From an uncultured Muribaculaceae bacterium (GTDB lineage: Bacteria; Bacteroidota; Bacteroidia; Bacteroidales; Muribaculaceae), in assembly GCA_934636465.1 (NCBI GenBank), contig CAKUAR010000022.1, positions 1-33,144 on the forward strand: 33,144 bases of DNA, given 5' to 3'. The notes beneath the pieces were generated by a model. It saw nothing but the letters and a program-made list of their open reading frames with translations, made no database searches and had not been told where the DNA came from. Positions 16,867-25,102 of the stretch are shown here, piece by piece (within the stretch, counting starts at the first letter, position 1; each line of letters starts with the position of its first letter). Both the position numbers and the translations under genes were made by a program.

Positions 16867-19122
16867 TCATTTGTTTTCAGTCCAGTTGATGTTCCAGATA
16901 GCTACGCGGTCTTTGTTTGAAGAGGAGTTTGACTGGCATTTGGCTGTGAACACGAGTGTGAACTCACCTTTCACGTTGATAGGCTCGCTGTGGCTGTAGG
17001 CTGTGTATTTGGCAGCGTCTTTCTTCTTCACGTCAAATTCCTTGACAACCTTGCCACCTTGCATTACTGCCACGTGGAAAGCAATTCCGTTTTGCTCCGT
17101 GTAGGCCAAGCCGTAGTTGAATGTGAGCGTGCCAATGCCGCCGCTTATGGCAGGCGATGTGAGCACACCCTTGGCTGTGGTTTTGCCGTTAAGGTTTATG
17201 GCTGTGGCATATTGTGATGTGGAACCAGTCTTGAAACCTATGAATTTGAACACTGGGTTGGAGTCGGCAGTGCCGCCTTGCAGCACATTGCAGTTAGCGG
17301 CTTTCCAGCCGGCTGCCGATGTGTAGGTGCCATAGATGCCTGTGGCAGTGCCGCCGTTCATGGTTTCGAGGTCGGCACGAGTGCCGATTTCTGGTGTGGG
17401 TGGAGTGACGCTTTTGCTGGCGTTGAACTTCACGTCGTCAACCTCCCAAGTGGAGTAGTTGGCATCGGTCTCGCCCACATAGCGGAAACCAATGTAGTAG
17501 CTGCCGTCGGCATATTTGCTGAGGTCGATGTTGCCCGACTCAACCCACTCCGAGTAGCCGCTTGCCGGGGCAGTGGCGAGCTTTGCGTTGAGCTTGTGGA
17601 GTGTGGCAGTGTTGGGGTCGTCGGTAGAGAGAAGATAGACCTCAAGTTTGGTCTTGGTGCTGCCGTAGCTGTTGACTTGTGTGCGGAATGAGAGATTTTT
17701 ATTCTCGGCATTCTTTATGTCAACGGCAGGAGATATGAGCCATGAGTCGAATGGGGCAGTACCCATGTAGCCCGACATCTTAGCGAAATGGTTGCCGCTG
17801 AACTCGTCAACATACCAGTCCTTGTTGCCTTTAACCTTGAGAATCTTCCAGCCGTCGGGAATCTTGGCACTTTCAAAATCTTCGCTGAGCGACTTGACGC
17901 CGCCAGTTGTTATAGACAGCTTGAACTCGCCTGCCGAACCGCTGTTGCCAGTGACGCCGTTTGCGCCCATGTAGGTGGCAAATGTGCCCTTAACCCAGAT
18001 TTGTGTGCCGAGCAGCTCTGCATTGCTCTTGAGGTTGGCTTGCTGACGGAACACCGAGCCTTGCGGAAGCGACACGATTACGCATTGCGAAATGTCGCGA
18101 GAAGTGGCGCTCGGACCGATAACGAGGGTATTGTCGAGCGTCGTGGGAGCTTTCCACTCAATGTCGGAATTGCTCTTGACTTGTGTCACCTCTGGAGCCA
18201 CAGCGCCCACGATGTAGCCGGTGAACCAGCCACTGCGGTTTTTGTTTTGCAGATTTACCACAGAGTCAACGGTGAATGGGTTGACGAGCGTGCCGAGGTT
18301 GCTTGTGTCGAAACCAACGCAGTCTTCAACAGAGCGAATGAGAACTTGCCACGACGAGCCGTAGAAGCTCAAAATGCCCACCACACTGCCAGTGCCGCTT
18401 GGCAGAGGCGTGTTTTTGAACGAAGCGTAGTTGCTGTTGCGCAGAATTATGGTGTTGCCGTCAAGGTCCTCGATAGAGCGGTTGGTAGATGCGCTCGACT
18501 CGCTGAATGTGTTTTTGCCGTCGGCGTCGGTAAATTTCACGTTGTCGAAGCGCACGAGTTGGCTTTGCCACTTGCGGAGCGAGACAGCATCGGTACCCGA
18601 TATTTCCTTGATTGTGGTGGTGACGGTGTCGATTTTGTCTGGCTCAGGCAGGCCGTTGAGCTCGGCTGCGTCTTTGAACGTCTCAAGCGGCAGGAACGAG
18701 GCTTCGTAGGTGTCGCGATAGGCTTGTGGATAGCCTATTTGCTGCAAACCGTTGTATTTGCCCACCCACAGACCTTTCATGGGAATCACAATCTCCTGGC
18801 CTATGCGGTAAGAGGTGTAGAGGTCGTTGCCGTTGATGGAGATGGCGATTGCGCCGGTCTCGTCTTGAATGACAAGGCTTTTGTAGATGTTGCCGCTGGC
18901 ATCGCTGCTGACCACGCGTCCGTGAATCACGATGTCGTCTTTCACTGTGTCGATGTAGTTGGTGGCATCGTCCCAGTATTTCTCCTTGAGTTGTGCTATT
19001 GTGGTGTTTGGCGTGTGCTGTGCCGACGGAATGACAACCGGTGGAGTGTCGAAGTCATCGTTGCAGCTCCATGCCAAAACCATTGCGAGAAGCATGCCGA
19101 GATATAAGTTAAATCGTCTCAT
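16867..19122 (-). CDS. DUF5689 / choice-of-anchor J lipoprotein
   Basis: A 751-residue outer-membrane or surface lipoprotein. The signal ends at Cys20 (VLAWSC), followed by NDDFD, an acidic pattern like the Bacteroidota lipoprotein surface-export signal. Residues about 35-275 match the DUF5689 type (OB-fold-like: IHGRVVSSDASGNIYKSLVIQDETGAI). Residues about 275-410 resemble a second OB-like DUF6359 module (GWFTGYIVGAV; IWVKGTF). Then comes a choice-of-anchor J jelly-roll (DSWLISPAVDI; near 415-570) and a final beta-sandwich with similar features (from about 580). It is 45 nt downstream of the TonB-dependent receptor gene, so the two are likely one operon and partner proteins. Domain names come from memory of motif style. 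Ligand unknown. Confidence 0.8.
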   Translation of the reverse strand: MRRFNLYLGMLLAMVLAWSCNDDFDTPPVVIPSAQHTPNTTIAQLKEKYWDDATNYIDTVKDDIVIHGRVVSSDASGNIYKSLVIQDETGAIAISINGNDLYTSYRIGQEIVIPMKGLWVGKYNGLQQIGYPQAYRDTYEASFLPLETFKDAAELNGLPEPDKIDTVTTTIKEISGTDAVSLRKWQSQLVRFDNVKFTDADGKNTFSESSASTNRSIEDLDGNTIILRNSNYASFKNTPLPSGTGSVVGILSFYGSSWQVLIRSVEDCVGFDTSNLGTLVNPFTVDSVVNLQNKNRSGWFTGYIVGAVAPEVTQVKSNSDIEWKAPTTLDNTLVIGPSATSRDISQCVIVSLPQGSVFRQQANLKSNAELLGTQIWVKGTFATYMGANGVTGNSGSAGEFKLSITTGGVKSLSEDFESAKIPDGWKILKVKGNKDWYVDEFSGNHFAKMSGYMGTAPFDSWLISPAVDIKNAENKNLSFRTQVNSYGSTKTKLEVYLLSTDDPNTATLHKLNAKLATAPASGYSEWVESGNIDLSKYADGSYYIGFRYVGETDANYSTWEVDDVKFNASKSVTPPTPEIGTRADLETMNGGTATGIYGTYTSAAGWKAANCNVLQGGTADSNPVFKFIGFKTGSTSQYATAINLNGKTTAKGVLTSPAISGGIGTLTFNYGLAYTEQNGIAFHVAVMQGGKVVKEFDVKKKDAAKYTAYSHSEPINVKGEFTLVFTAKCQSNSSSNKDRVAIWNINWTENK

Positions 19123-19167
19123 AATTATTTGTAGTGTTATTGTTGTCGTTGATTTGAAAAAGTGGAG

Positions 19168-21921
19168 TTAGAAACGCACACCCATGTTGACATAAATCTT
19201 AAAGCCCTGGGTGAAATAGTATTTGTTGGGATACTTTGAAGTAGTGTAGTTGGTGTAGTCAAAACGTCCTTGCTGATAGCCGCCGGTCATGATGTTGCGG
19301 TTATTGAGAATGTTGTTGAGGTTCACATTGAAGTTGAGCGAGGCAGTGCGGTTGAGATAGATTACCTTGCCAATGCTTGCATTGAGCACAAAGGCGTCTT
19401 TGAGCCGCTCCTGGTGAGTGATTTCTTTCACTTTGCTCTCATACTGCTCCATAGTTTCGCACACGGTCCATAGGTTAGGCATGGCCTCGTGGCGTATTGG
19501 CGACAGGTCAACGTAGGCATCGCCAAGCCAGCTGCCGTTGATTTCAAAGAACCACATGTGTGGAGCTGTCCAGTTGAGGCTGAGTGAGTAGGCTTGTTGA
19601 GGTGTTTCGCCCACATAGAAGTTCTTGAGATACACGATTTGGGTGGTGTCGGGCTGTGAGCCGTTCTCGTAGCTGCGGGTGCCTGTGGGGCGGTTCTTGT
19701 AGGTGTAGCGCGAGAATGTGGCTGCTCCGCTCACTGCCAGCGATGGGGTGAGCTTGTAAGAGAAGCCGAGCTCAATGCCGCGGTGAGCCTTGTGCACGTT
19801 GATGAGCGAATAGTTCATGGCGGTGCGGTAGAGGTCGTCGTAGAACGAGGTACGCTCGTTGCCGTCGCGGAACTCGGTCCAGTAGGCTGTGATAGAGCCG
19901 CGGAATGTGCGGTAGTTCCAAGTGTAGCCCAAGTCGAATGACGAGATTTTCTCGCTTTCGAGGCCTGTAATCACATCGTCCTTGATGCGCGGCGAGATAT
20001 AGGCATTGTAGGGGCGCGGTGCCACTGTGCCATAGAACGCGTGTGCCGAGAAACTGTTGCGTCCGTCGAGCTTATACACGGCTCCTGCCTTGAGGCGGAA
20101 GTTGACAAACTTGTGCGTGTCGCCTTTGCCATAGGAGTTTTCGGGGGCACGGCCGTTGCGCATCTTTCCGTCGCGCTGAAACATGGTGTAGCTCAAGTCG
20201 GCAGCATAGTTGATGTCGAATTTGGCGAGGTTCACCACGTTTTGCACCCAGAGGTTGGTGTTGAGCGAGTTGATGTTGTAGTCATAACCGAAGCGGTCGC
20301 CCTCAAGCACCTTGCGGTTGGGGTTGTCGATGTCGTTTTGCAGAATTTGATTGTTGCCTGGGAAGTCGCGCTCGCTGAATTGGTCAACGTCGAGCCAGTA
20401 GCGTCCGCCAAGCAGGTCTTTTACTGTCTTGTAGTATGACGACACGGTGTAGTTGGCGTTGAGTCCGCCTTGCAGAGTCACCGTGTTGGAGAGGCGTGTG
20501 TTGAGGTTGGTGTTGAAGATCCATGCGGCTTGATTGCTGTGGCGCTTTTCGAGAATGTAGGTCGAACCCTTGCTCACGCCTGTCATATCGGCCTCGTGGT
20601 TGTTGAGCGCATTGATGCTGTAAAGCTCGTTCCAGTTGATTTGACGGAAAGAGTCGTCGCGGGTCCAGAGGTCGGTGTAGTAGTCGGCTATCGACTGGTC
20701 TGACCAGTATGACGGCAGATAGCGGTAGTAGTCGGGACGAGGGTCGCGCGCGTTATACCAGTTGAGAGCAGAGCTGCTGTAATATGATTTTTGGAACGCG
20801 ATGCCAGTGGTGAGCTTTGTGTCGAGGCTCTTGTCCCACACCCAGTTGAGAATGGTGGTTGGGGTGAACGACTCCACCACCTTGGCGTTGCGCTTTTTGC
20901 CGTCTTGCCAGCCCCAGTTGGGGTTATAGAGATTGCTGCCAGCCAGGTCGCAAGCCTCAAGGAATGTGGCAGAACTTCCGGCACGTTTTGTGGGCGCGCC
21001 AAAAGTGGTGAGGGCTATGCTGTGGTGGCTGTTGAGCACTTTCTGCACAGCGAGGAAATAGCCGGCACTGTTGTAGAACGAGCCTGGTGTGATGCCCTCG
21101 TCGGCGTAGCGGCCTACTGCCGACACTGTCATTGCCCAGCCTTGCTTGTTGAGTCCGGTGCTGTAAGTGGCCATGACGCGCGTTTTGTAGTTGCCGTTGG
21201 TGTAGGCCACGCTGCCGCGGAATCCTGGGGCGAAGTCCTTGGCAAAGGTGTAGATGTTGTTGGCTCCGCCTATGTCGCCGAAGGCGTAGGACGTGTATTC
21301 AAGTCCTTGGCCTATGCTTTTGCTTTTGAACGCCTGGTTGAGTCCGCCGAGCATCGAGTAGTTGAACTGTCCGCGTGCGGCGTCGTTAAAGTTCACGCCG
21401 TTGATGGCTGTGGTTGTGTAGTTTGACTCATAACCGCGCAGTCTGAACCTCATTATGCTGAAGTTGTAGCTTGCTGCTTGATAGAAAGGGTCGTCACTTG
21501 CGCCCGAAAGCAGAGCCACCGACTGTGTGTTGCCTTCCTCGTCCTCAAGCTGCGACGCGGTGAGGGCGTTGTCGTAAACGGTGTTTTGGTAGTCTTGGGC
21601 AGCGGCATTGAACGCCTCGGGCGAGAGTTTCACCTCACCGAGGTTTTGCTTCTCGCCACTCACGATGTTGACAGCCAGTGTAGCGTCTTTGTAGCCATAG
21701 GCAATGACGATGAGGTTGTCGCTGCCTGCTTTGGCGTTGGTGAATGCGAAAGCGCCGTCGGGGCCAGTGGTTGCCGTCAGGCCTTGGCTGTCGAGCATCA
21801 CTGTGGCGTCGGCTACCGGCTTGTTGCTACTGGCATCAATCACCTTGCCCACCAAGCCTGTGTCGGCCAGAGCCGGCAACCAAGCCAAGACGGTTAATAG
21901 CAAAAACAGTTTGATTTTCAT
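19168..21921 (-). CDS. TonB-dependent outer-membrane receptor with carboxypeptidase-regulatory-like domain
   Basis: A 917-residue outer-membrane transporter. A signal peptide (residues 1-19) precedes a carboxypeptidase-regulatory-like beta domain (GLVGKVIDASSNKPVADATVML, about 22-100). The plug segment follows (FRLRGYESNYTTTAINGVNFND, about 158-180), then a long beta-barrel ending in the aromatic residue Phe (GFKIYVNMGVRF). It is not a canonical SusC: the usual SusC plug features and a SusD neighbour are absent. The partner is instead the DUF5689 lipoprotein 45 nt downstream, and a secreted phosphatase/nuclease-fold enzyme is divergent upstream. I infer uptake of a product released by that enzyme, perhaps from nucleic acid or phosphoesters. 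A possible -7 box is at 22034-22041. Confidence 0.92.
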   Translation of the reverse strand: MKIKLFLLLTVLAWLPALADTGLVGKVIDASSNKPVADATVMLDSQGLTATTGPDGAFAFTNAKAGSDNLIVIAYGYKDATLAVNIVSGEKQNLGEVKLSPEAFNAAAQDYQNTVYDNALTASQLEDEEGNTQSVALLSGASDDPFYQAASYNFSIMRFRLRGYESNYTTTAINGVNFNDAARGQFNYSMLGGLNQAFKSKSIGQGLEYTSYAFGDIGGANNIYTFAKDFAPGFRGSVAYTNGNYKTRVMATYSTGLNKQGWAMTVSAVGRYADEGITPGSFYNSAGYFLAVQKVLNSHHSIALTTFGAPTKRAGSSATFLEACDLAGSNLYNPNWGWQDGKKRNAKVVESFTPTTILNWVWDKSLDTKLTTGIAFQKSYYSSSALNWYNARDPRPDYYRYLPSYWSDQSIADYYTDLWTRDDSFRQINWNELYSINALNNHEADMTGVSKGSTYILEKRHSNQAAWIFNTNLNTRLSNTVTLQGGLNANYTVSSYYKTVKDLLGGRYWLDVDQFSERDFPGNNQILQNDIDNPNRKVLEGDRFGYDYNINSLNTNLWVQNVVNLAKFDINYAADLSYTMFQRDGKMRNGRAPENSYGKGDTHKFVNFRLKAGAVYKLDGRNSFSAHAFYGTVAPRPYNAYISPRIKDDVITGLESEKISSFDLGYTWNYRTFRGSITAYWTEFRDGNERTSFYDDLYRTAMNYSLINVHKAHRGIELGFSYKLTPSLAVSGAATFSRYTYKNRPTGTRSYENGSQPDTTQIVYLKNFYVGETPQQAYSLSLNWTAPHMWFFEINGSWLGDAYVDLSPIRHEAMPNLWTVCETMEQYESKVKEITHQERLKDAFVLNASIGKVIYLNRTASLNFNVNLNNILNNRNIMTGGYQQGRFDYTNYTTSKYPNKYYFTQGFKIYVNMGVRF

Positions 21922-22033
21922 AAATAGGTTGTTTATAATTTTTGTGAAATGTTAATTCAAGATGCTGTTTGGTGAATTAGTACACAAATGTCACAACGAC
22001 AGGATTGTGCGTCGAAAATTTTACAAAAGTTAT

Positions 22034-22041
22034 CAAAAGTA
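22034..22041 (-). promoter_or_regulatory. Candidate -7 box for the TonB-dependent receptor operon
   Basis: The minus strand reads TACTTTTG, matching TAnnTTTG. It implies a leader of about 106 nt before the ATG at 21921. No -33 element is visible at the right spacing, so this is a tentative call. Confidence 0.35.
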
Positions 22042-22111
22042 CGAATTAATTTTGTGAAAATGTGTTGTTTTGTCGTTAAAAAACCGAGGCATAACTATTT
22101 AATTGCTTTGT

Positions 22112-22144
22112 TTTGTGTTTTTTGCCAAAAAGTGATTATTTTTG
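22112..22144 (+). promoter_or_regulatory. Promoter of the EEP-fold enzyme gene
   Basis: TTTG (22112-22115) and a perfect -7 box TATTTTTG (22137-22144) are separated by 21 nt. The predicted leader is about 33 nt before the ATG at 22184. A perfect dyad overlaps the spacer and the -7 box. Confidence 0.75.
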
Positions 22145-22148
22145 GCAA
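22122..22148. promoter_or_regulatory. 10-bp operator-like dyad overlapping the EEP gene promoter
   Basis: TTGCCAAAAA (22122-22131) and TTTTTGGCAA (22139-22148) are perfect inverted copies with a 7-nt spacer. The right arm covers most of the -7 box, so a protein bound here would block RNA polymerase. Centre-to-centre arm distance is about 17 bp, suited to a dimeric regulator. Confidence 0.65.
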
Positions 22149-22183
22149 TTGAAAATTTGTGCTAACAACTTTATCCTGCATCA

Positions 22184-23227
22184 ATGAAAAAGATTTTGAT
22201 ATTTGCGCTGGCCATTGTCACGGTGGCACTGGCGGTGAGGTCGGAGAAACGCTACTCCATGTATGGCGTGATGTTTTACAACCTTGAGAACCTCTTCGAC
22301 ACAATCAACAACAACGGAAAATATGACCTGGAGTTTTCTCCAAACGGCCAGCGGCAGTGGAACGGCGAGAAATATTGGAAAAAACAGCATAATCTGGCTT
22401 ATGCCATAAGCAAGATGACCACGAAGGCCACTCCCATGGGACCGGTGCTGATAGGTGTGTCGGAGGTGGAAAACATCACCGTGCTGCAAGACTTGGTGAA
22501 ACAGCCAGAGATTCGCCAGTGGCGCTTGCAGATAGTGCATCACGACTCGCCAGACCGTCGAGGCATAGATGTGGGATTGCTCTATAATCCGCGCTATTTT
22601 AAGGTGCTTAATGTGACCAACCAAAAACTTGAGGTGCCGGGACGGCCTGACTTCCGCACCCGCGACCAGCTATGTGTGACCGGAATGCTTGCCGGTGAAA
22701 AGGTGAGTGTGCTTGTTAACCACTGGCCGTCGCGACTTGGTGGGCAGGAGGCTTCTAACTTTTTGAGAATTGCTGCTGCCAAACTGGCGCGCAAGACCAT
22801 AGACTCGTTGATGCAGGTTGACCCTGAGCAGGGCGTGATATTTATGGGCGACTTGAATGACGACCCGCAGGACTTGAGCCTCACTGAAGGCATGGGTGCA
22901 AAGCACAAGATTGCCGACGTGAAAAAGGGCGACATGTATGACCCATGGTGGGACTTGCTTGAAAAGGGCATTGGCACTCTGGCCTACAAGGGACAATGGA
23001 ATTTGTTTGACCAGATTTTGGTTAACGACAATCTGCTCCGCTATCACGACAGCGCCGACAAAAAGAGCCTCACTTTCTTCAAAGCCGAGGTGATGAACAA
23101 GGAATTCTTAAAGACCAAAGACGGCGACCGCAAGGGTTATCCGCTGCGCACATACTCTGCCGGAGTGTTTCTCGACGGTTTCAGCGACCACTTCCCGACA
23201 CAAATATTTCTGGTGAAAGAACTATAA
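22184..23227 (+). CDS. Exported endonuclease/exonuclease/phosphatase (EEP) family protein
   Basis: A 347-residue metal-dependent phosphoesterase of the DNase I/exonuclease III fold, with a hydrophobic N-terminal export signal (residues 1-18). Fold motifs occur in order: FYNLENLFD (Asn33), GVSEVEN (catalytic metal Glu94), DRRGIDVGLLYNP (124-136), VNHWPSR (178-184, with His180), MGDLNDDP (221-228, Asp223 and Asn225) and the C-terminal SDHFP (catalytic His). All key residues are present, so it should be active. The substrate could be DNA, RNA or another phosphoester. It is divergent from the TonB-dependent receptor operon. Its stop codon directly abuts the stop codon of the convergent zinc-ribbon gene, with no intergenic base. 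Confidence 0.9.
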   Translation: MKKILIFALAIVTVALAVRSEKRYSMYGVMFYNLENLFDTINNNGKYDLEFSPNGQRQWNGEKYWKKQHNLAYAISKMTTKATPMGPVLIGVSEVENITVLQDLVKQPEIRQWRLQIVHHDSPDRRGIDVGLLYNPRYFKVLNVTNQKLEVPGRPDFRTRDQLCVTGMLAGEKVSVLVNHWPSRLGGQEASNFLRIAAAKLARKTIDSLMQVDPEQGVIFMGDLNDDPQDLSLTEGMGAKHKIADVKKGDMYDPWWDLLEKGIGTLAYKGQWNLFDQILVNDNLLRYHDSADKKSLTFFKAEVMNKEFLKTKDGDRKGYPLRTYSAGVFLDGFSDHFPTQIFLVKEL

Positions 23228-23968
23228 TCAGGTGAGCAAGGCGAACAAGATTAAGAGCAAATAGATTAAGATTATGCCAATGACTATTGACCTGCAACCA
23301 CACCCGCGGTTGTCTGATACGCCTTTGGTTTGCTTGAGTTGCTCGTCTTCCATAGCCATCATCACGGGGTCGAATTTGTGTGACCGTTTGGTGAAAAATG
23401 GAAGCGACTGGTTGTGCTGAATGAGGATTTTGCGAGGACGGCCATGGTTATCGGGCCCAACTATTGCATTGTCCTCAAGCTGCTGCATGAGCCGGGCGGC
23501 ACGCTCATAAGATATGTTGAAATATTGCTGCAGCATGGTGGTGGTGATGGCATTGCATGTGCCTATGTAGCGCACGGCATCGTCGTAGAACTCATCGCGC
23601 TGCTGCGCTTGTGTGGGTAGCTCCGGGGATGTGGCGGCGGGTTGCCGTGGCTCACCAGAGGGTGTGACCTGTGTGCTTGCTGGCTCTGGAGCCGATGTGT
23701 AGCGAAAATTGTGACCGCACTCCGGGCAGAAATTAGGGTTGCCGTGCAGCGTCTTGCCGCAGTTGGGGCATGTGACCTCTGGTTCGACTGGTTTTGTGGG
23801 GTTGGCTGGCGGCGTGGCCTCGTCGAAATCAAGCGGTATGTAGGCATAATCGCCGTCGATTTTCAGTGTGGATATACACTGCGGACACACGATGTGATTT
23901 TTCAGCGTGGTTAGCTCCTGCTCGCTGATTTCAATCTCTTTACCGCATTTGGGGCAACGATACTTCAT
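23228..23968 (-). CDS. Tail-anchored zinc-ribbon protein with FtsK-gamma winged helix
   Basis: A 246-residue protein. Residues 1-35 form a first zinc ribbon (C5, C8, C28, C31), and 67-84 a second (C67, C70, C81, C84). A Pro/Thr-rich linker follows. Residues 125-183 match the FtsK gamma domain closely (EFYDDAVRYIG, then YERAARLMQQLEDNAIVGP), the winged helix that reads polarity motifs on DNA in FtsK translocases. No FtsK ATPase is present. Residues 226-245 are one C-terminal membrane helix, so the DNA-binding part should be cytoplasmic. I chose the ATG at 23968; an in-frame TTG at 23986 would overlap the upstream gene. It is the last gene of the operon. Function is not established; a membrane-to-chromosome link is inference. 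Confidence 0.85.
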   Translation of the reverse strand: MKYRCPKCGKEIEISEQELTTLKNHIVCPQCISTLKIDGDYAYIPLDFDEATPPANPTKPVEPEVTCPNCGKTLHGNPNFCPECGHNFRYTSAPEPASTQVTPSGEPRQPAATSPELPTQAQQRDEFYDDAVRYIGTCNAITTTMLQQYFNISYERAARLMQQLEDNAIVGPDNHGRPRKILIQHNQSLPFFTKRSHKFDPVMMAMEDEQLKQTKGVSDNRGCGCRSIVIGIILIYLLLILFALLT

Positions 23969-23975
23969 AACAATG

Positions 23976-24497
23976 TCACATTTCAATTAGTTTACCAAAA
24001 AGCACATAAATCACAAACAGCATGGCTGTGAACGCCACCGAGCGCCAAAAGCACCCTAATGACGAGAGTGCAAACAGCGACGACATGCGCGACTGTTTAC
24101 TCTTTTTAGCTGATTTGCGTGCTGCCGGGCGGCTGCTTCTACCACTGCTGTAGCCGCTGTCGGAGAAGTTGATTACCGGTTTTGATTGTGTGCTGCGCCT
24201 GGGTGGCGGTGAGGAGTATGGCTTGGCTGCTGTGCGCCGTGGGGGTGGTGTGGCTGTCATGAAACTTCGGGGTGTGAGCGGCTTGCCGCACGACGGGCAG
24301 AACGTGTCGGTGGTGCTGATAGCAGCACCGCAACTGGGGCATGCCGCGCTTCGTGATGAGCGTGTGACAGCAGGTTTCTTGTAGGGAACGGTGGTGGCTG
24401 TGAGACACTGCGGGCACACAATAGTGCCTTTAAGTGCCACCAGCTCGCTGTTGGTGACCGTGATTTGCTTGCCACACTTGGGACACACGAATTTCAT
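23976..24497 (-). CDS. Tail-anchored double zinc-ribbon protein
   Basis: A 173-residue paralogue of the next gene's N-terminus: both open with a CPKCGK ... IVCPQC ribbon at the same spacing (C5, C8, C28, C31). A second ribbon has C53, C56, C67 and C70 (CPSCGAAI; CPSCGKPL). Residues 80-140 are low-complexity Pro/Ser/Arg/Lys-rich and probably disordered. A final hydrophobic helix (about 148-168) should anchor it in the inner membrane with the ribbons in the cytoplasm. It lacks the winged helix of its paralogue. The stop lies 7 nt before the next ATG, indicating co-transcription. The specific function is unknown; zinc ribbons of this type bind proteins or nucleic acids. Confidence 0.78.
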   Translation of the reverse strand: MKFVCPKCGKQITVTNSELVALKGTIVCPQCLTATTVPYKKPAVTRSSRSAACPSCGAAISTTDTFCPSCGKPLTPRSFMTATPPPRRTAAKPYSSPPPRRSTQSKPVINFSDSGYSSGRSSRPAARKSAKKSKQSRMSSLFALSSLGCFWRSVAFTAMLFVIYVLFGKLIEM

Positions 24498-24556
24498 TTG
24501 TCGTTTTTTCTATTATTGTAATAATTCAGTTCGCTTTTGTTTCACTCTCTTGGTGG

Positions 24557-25102
24557 CTACGGCTCAAGAACAATCTGATTGTGCTTATAGTCAACGGTTA
24601 CCGTGCCAAATCGGCTCAACACGGTTTGACCAAGCAGCAGTGGCGCTTCTTGGCTTTCGCTGACAGAGGCTTTGACGTTGTGAACCGTGATGCTGCCTAT
24701 TGTCACGTCTTTCAGATTGATAATGGCGTTGGTGGAAACACGGCCGGTGGCATCGAACATCTGGCCTTGACCCACGAAATCTTCTTTCGACAGCTTGCCT
24801 TGGCGGTAGAGAAAAGATGCCTCCACCACCGACAGGCACACAACCGAGGCTCCAGTGTCGAAAACAAACTCCATTTCGGTGCCGTTGACTTTGGCTGGCA
24901 CATAATACACTCCACTTTTGTCGGGGCGCATGGCAATGACTTGCTTGCCGCCATTTCGCAAAGTGCGGTCACTGCCGCGTGACACTTTGCGCTCAGTGAT
25001 GCGTGTTTCGCCACCTTGTGCCACGCGCTGCCTGCGGCAGCTTTGACAGCCAAAGGCGATTGCTGTGGCCAGAGCCACGATGAAAAGCGATTTAAGCCTC
25101 AT
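24557..25102 (-). CDS. Retropepsin-like (clan AA) aspartic protease, exported or membrane-bound
   Basis: A 181-residue protein with an N-terminal hydrophobic export segment (about residues 4-18) that ends near a cysteine (FGC), so it could be a lipoprotein, though the lipobox is poor. The active-site motif FDTGAS is at residues 81-86 (catalytic Asp82), followed by the flap and hydrophobic core of a single-domain retropepsin (LLLGQTVLSRFGTVTVDY). Such proteases work as homodimers. I chose the ATG at 25102, which overlaps the end of the upstream gene by 11 nt (translational coupling); the longer frame to 25192 lacks a signal peptide. It is part of the vWA/tubulin-like/Hsp70-like operon. The substrate may be a partner protein; this is inference. 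Confidence 0.85.
   Translation of the reverse strand: MRLKSLFIVALATAIAFGCQSCRRQRVAQGGETRITERKVSRGSDRTLRNGGKQVIAMRPDKSGVYYVPAKVNGTEMEFVFDTGASVVCLSVVEASFLYRQGKLSKEDFVGQGQMFDATGRVSTNAIINLKDVTIGSITVHNVKASVSESQEAPLLLGQTVLSRFGTVTVDYKHNQIVLEP

Noticed and set aside
17788..19107. A 439-codon plus-strand open frame
   Set aside because: Antisense to the DUF5689 lipoprotein gene, whose signal peptide, lipobox and domains are clear. No independent support.
19168..21921. SusC-type glycan receptor, implying a polysaccharide utilisation locus
   Set aside because: No SusD homologue, glycoside hydrolase, or hybrid two-component or ECF regulator is present; the neighbours are a DUF5689 lipoprotein and an EEP enzyme.
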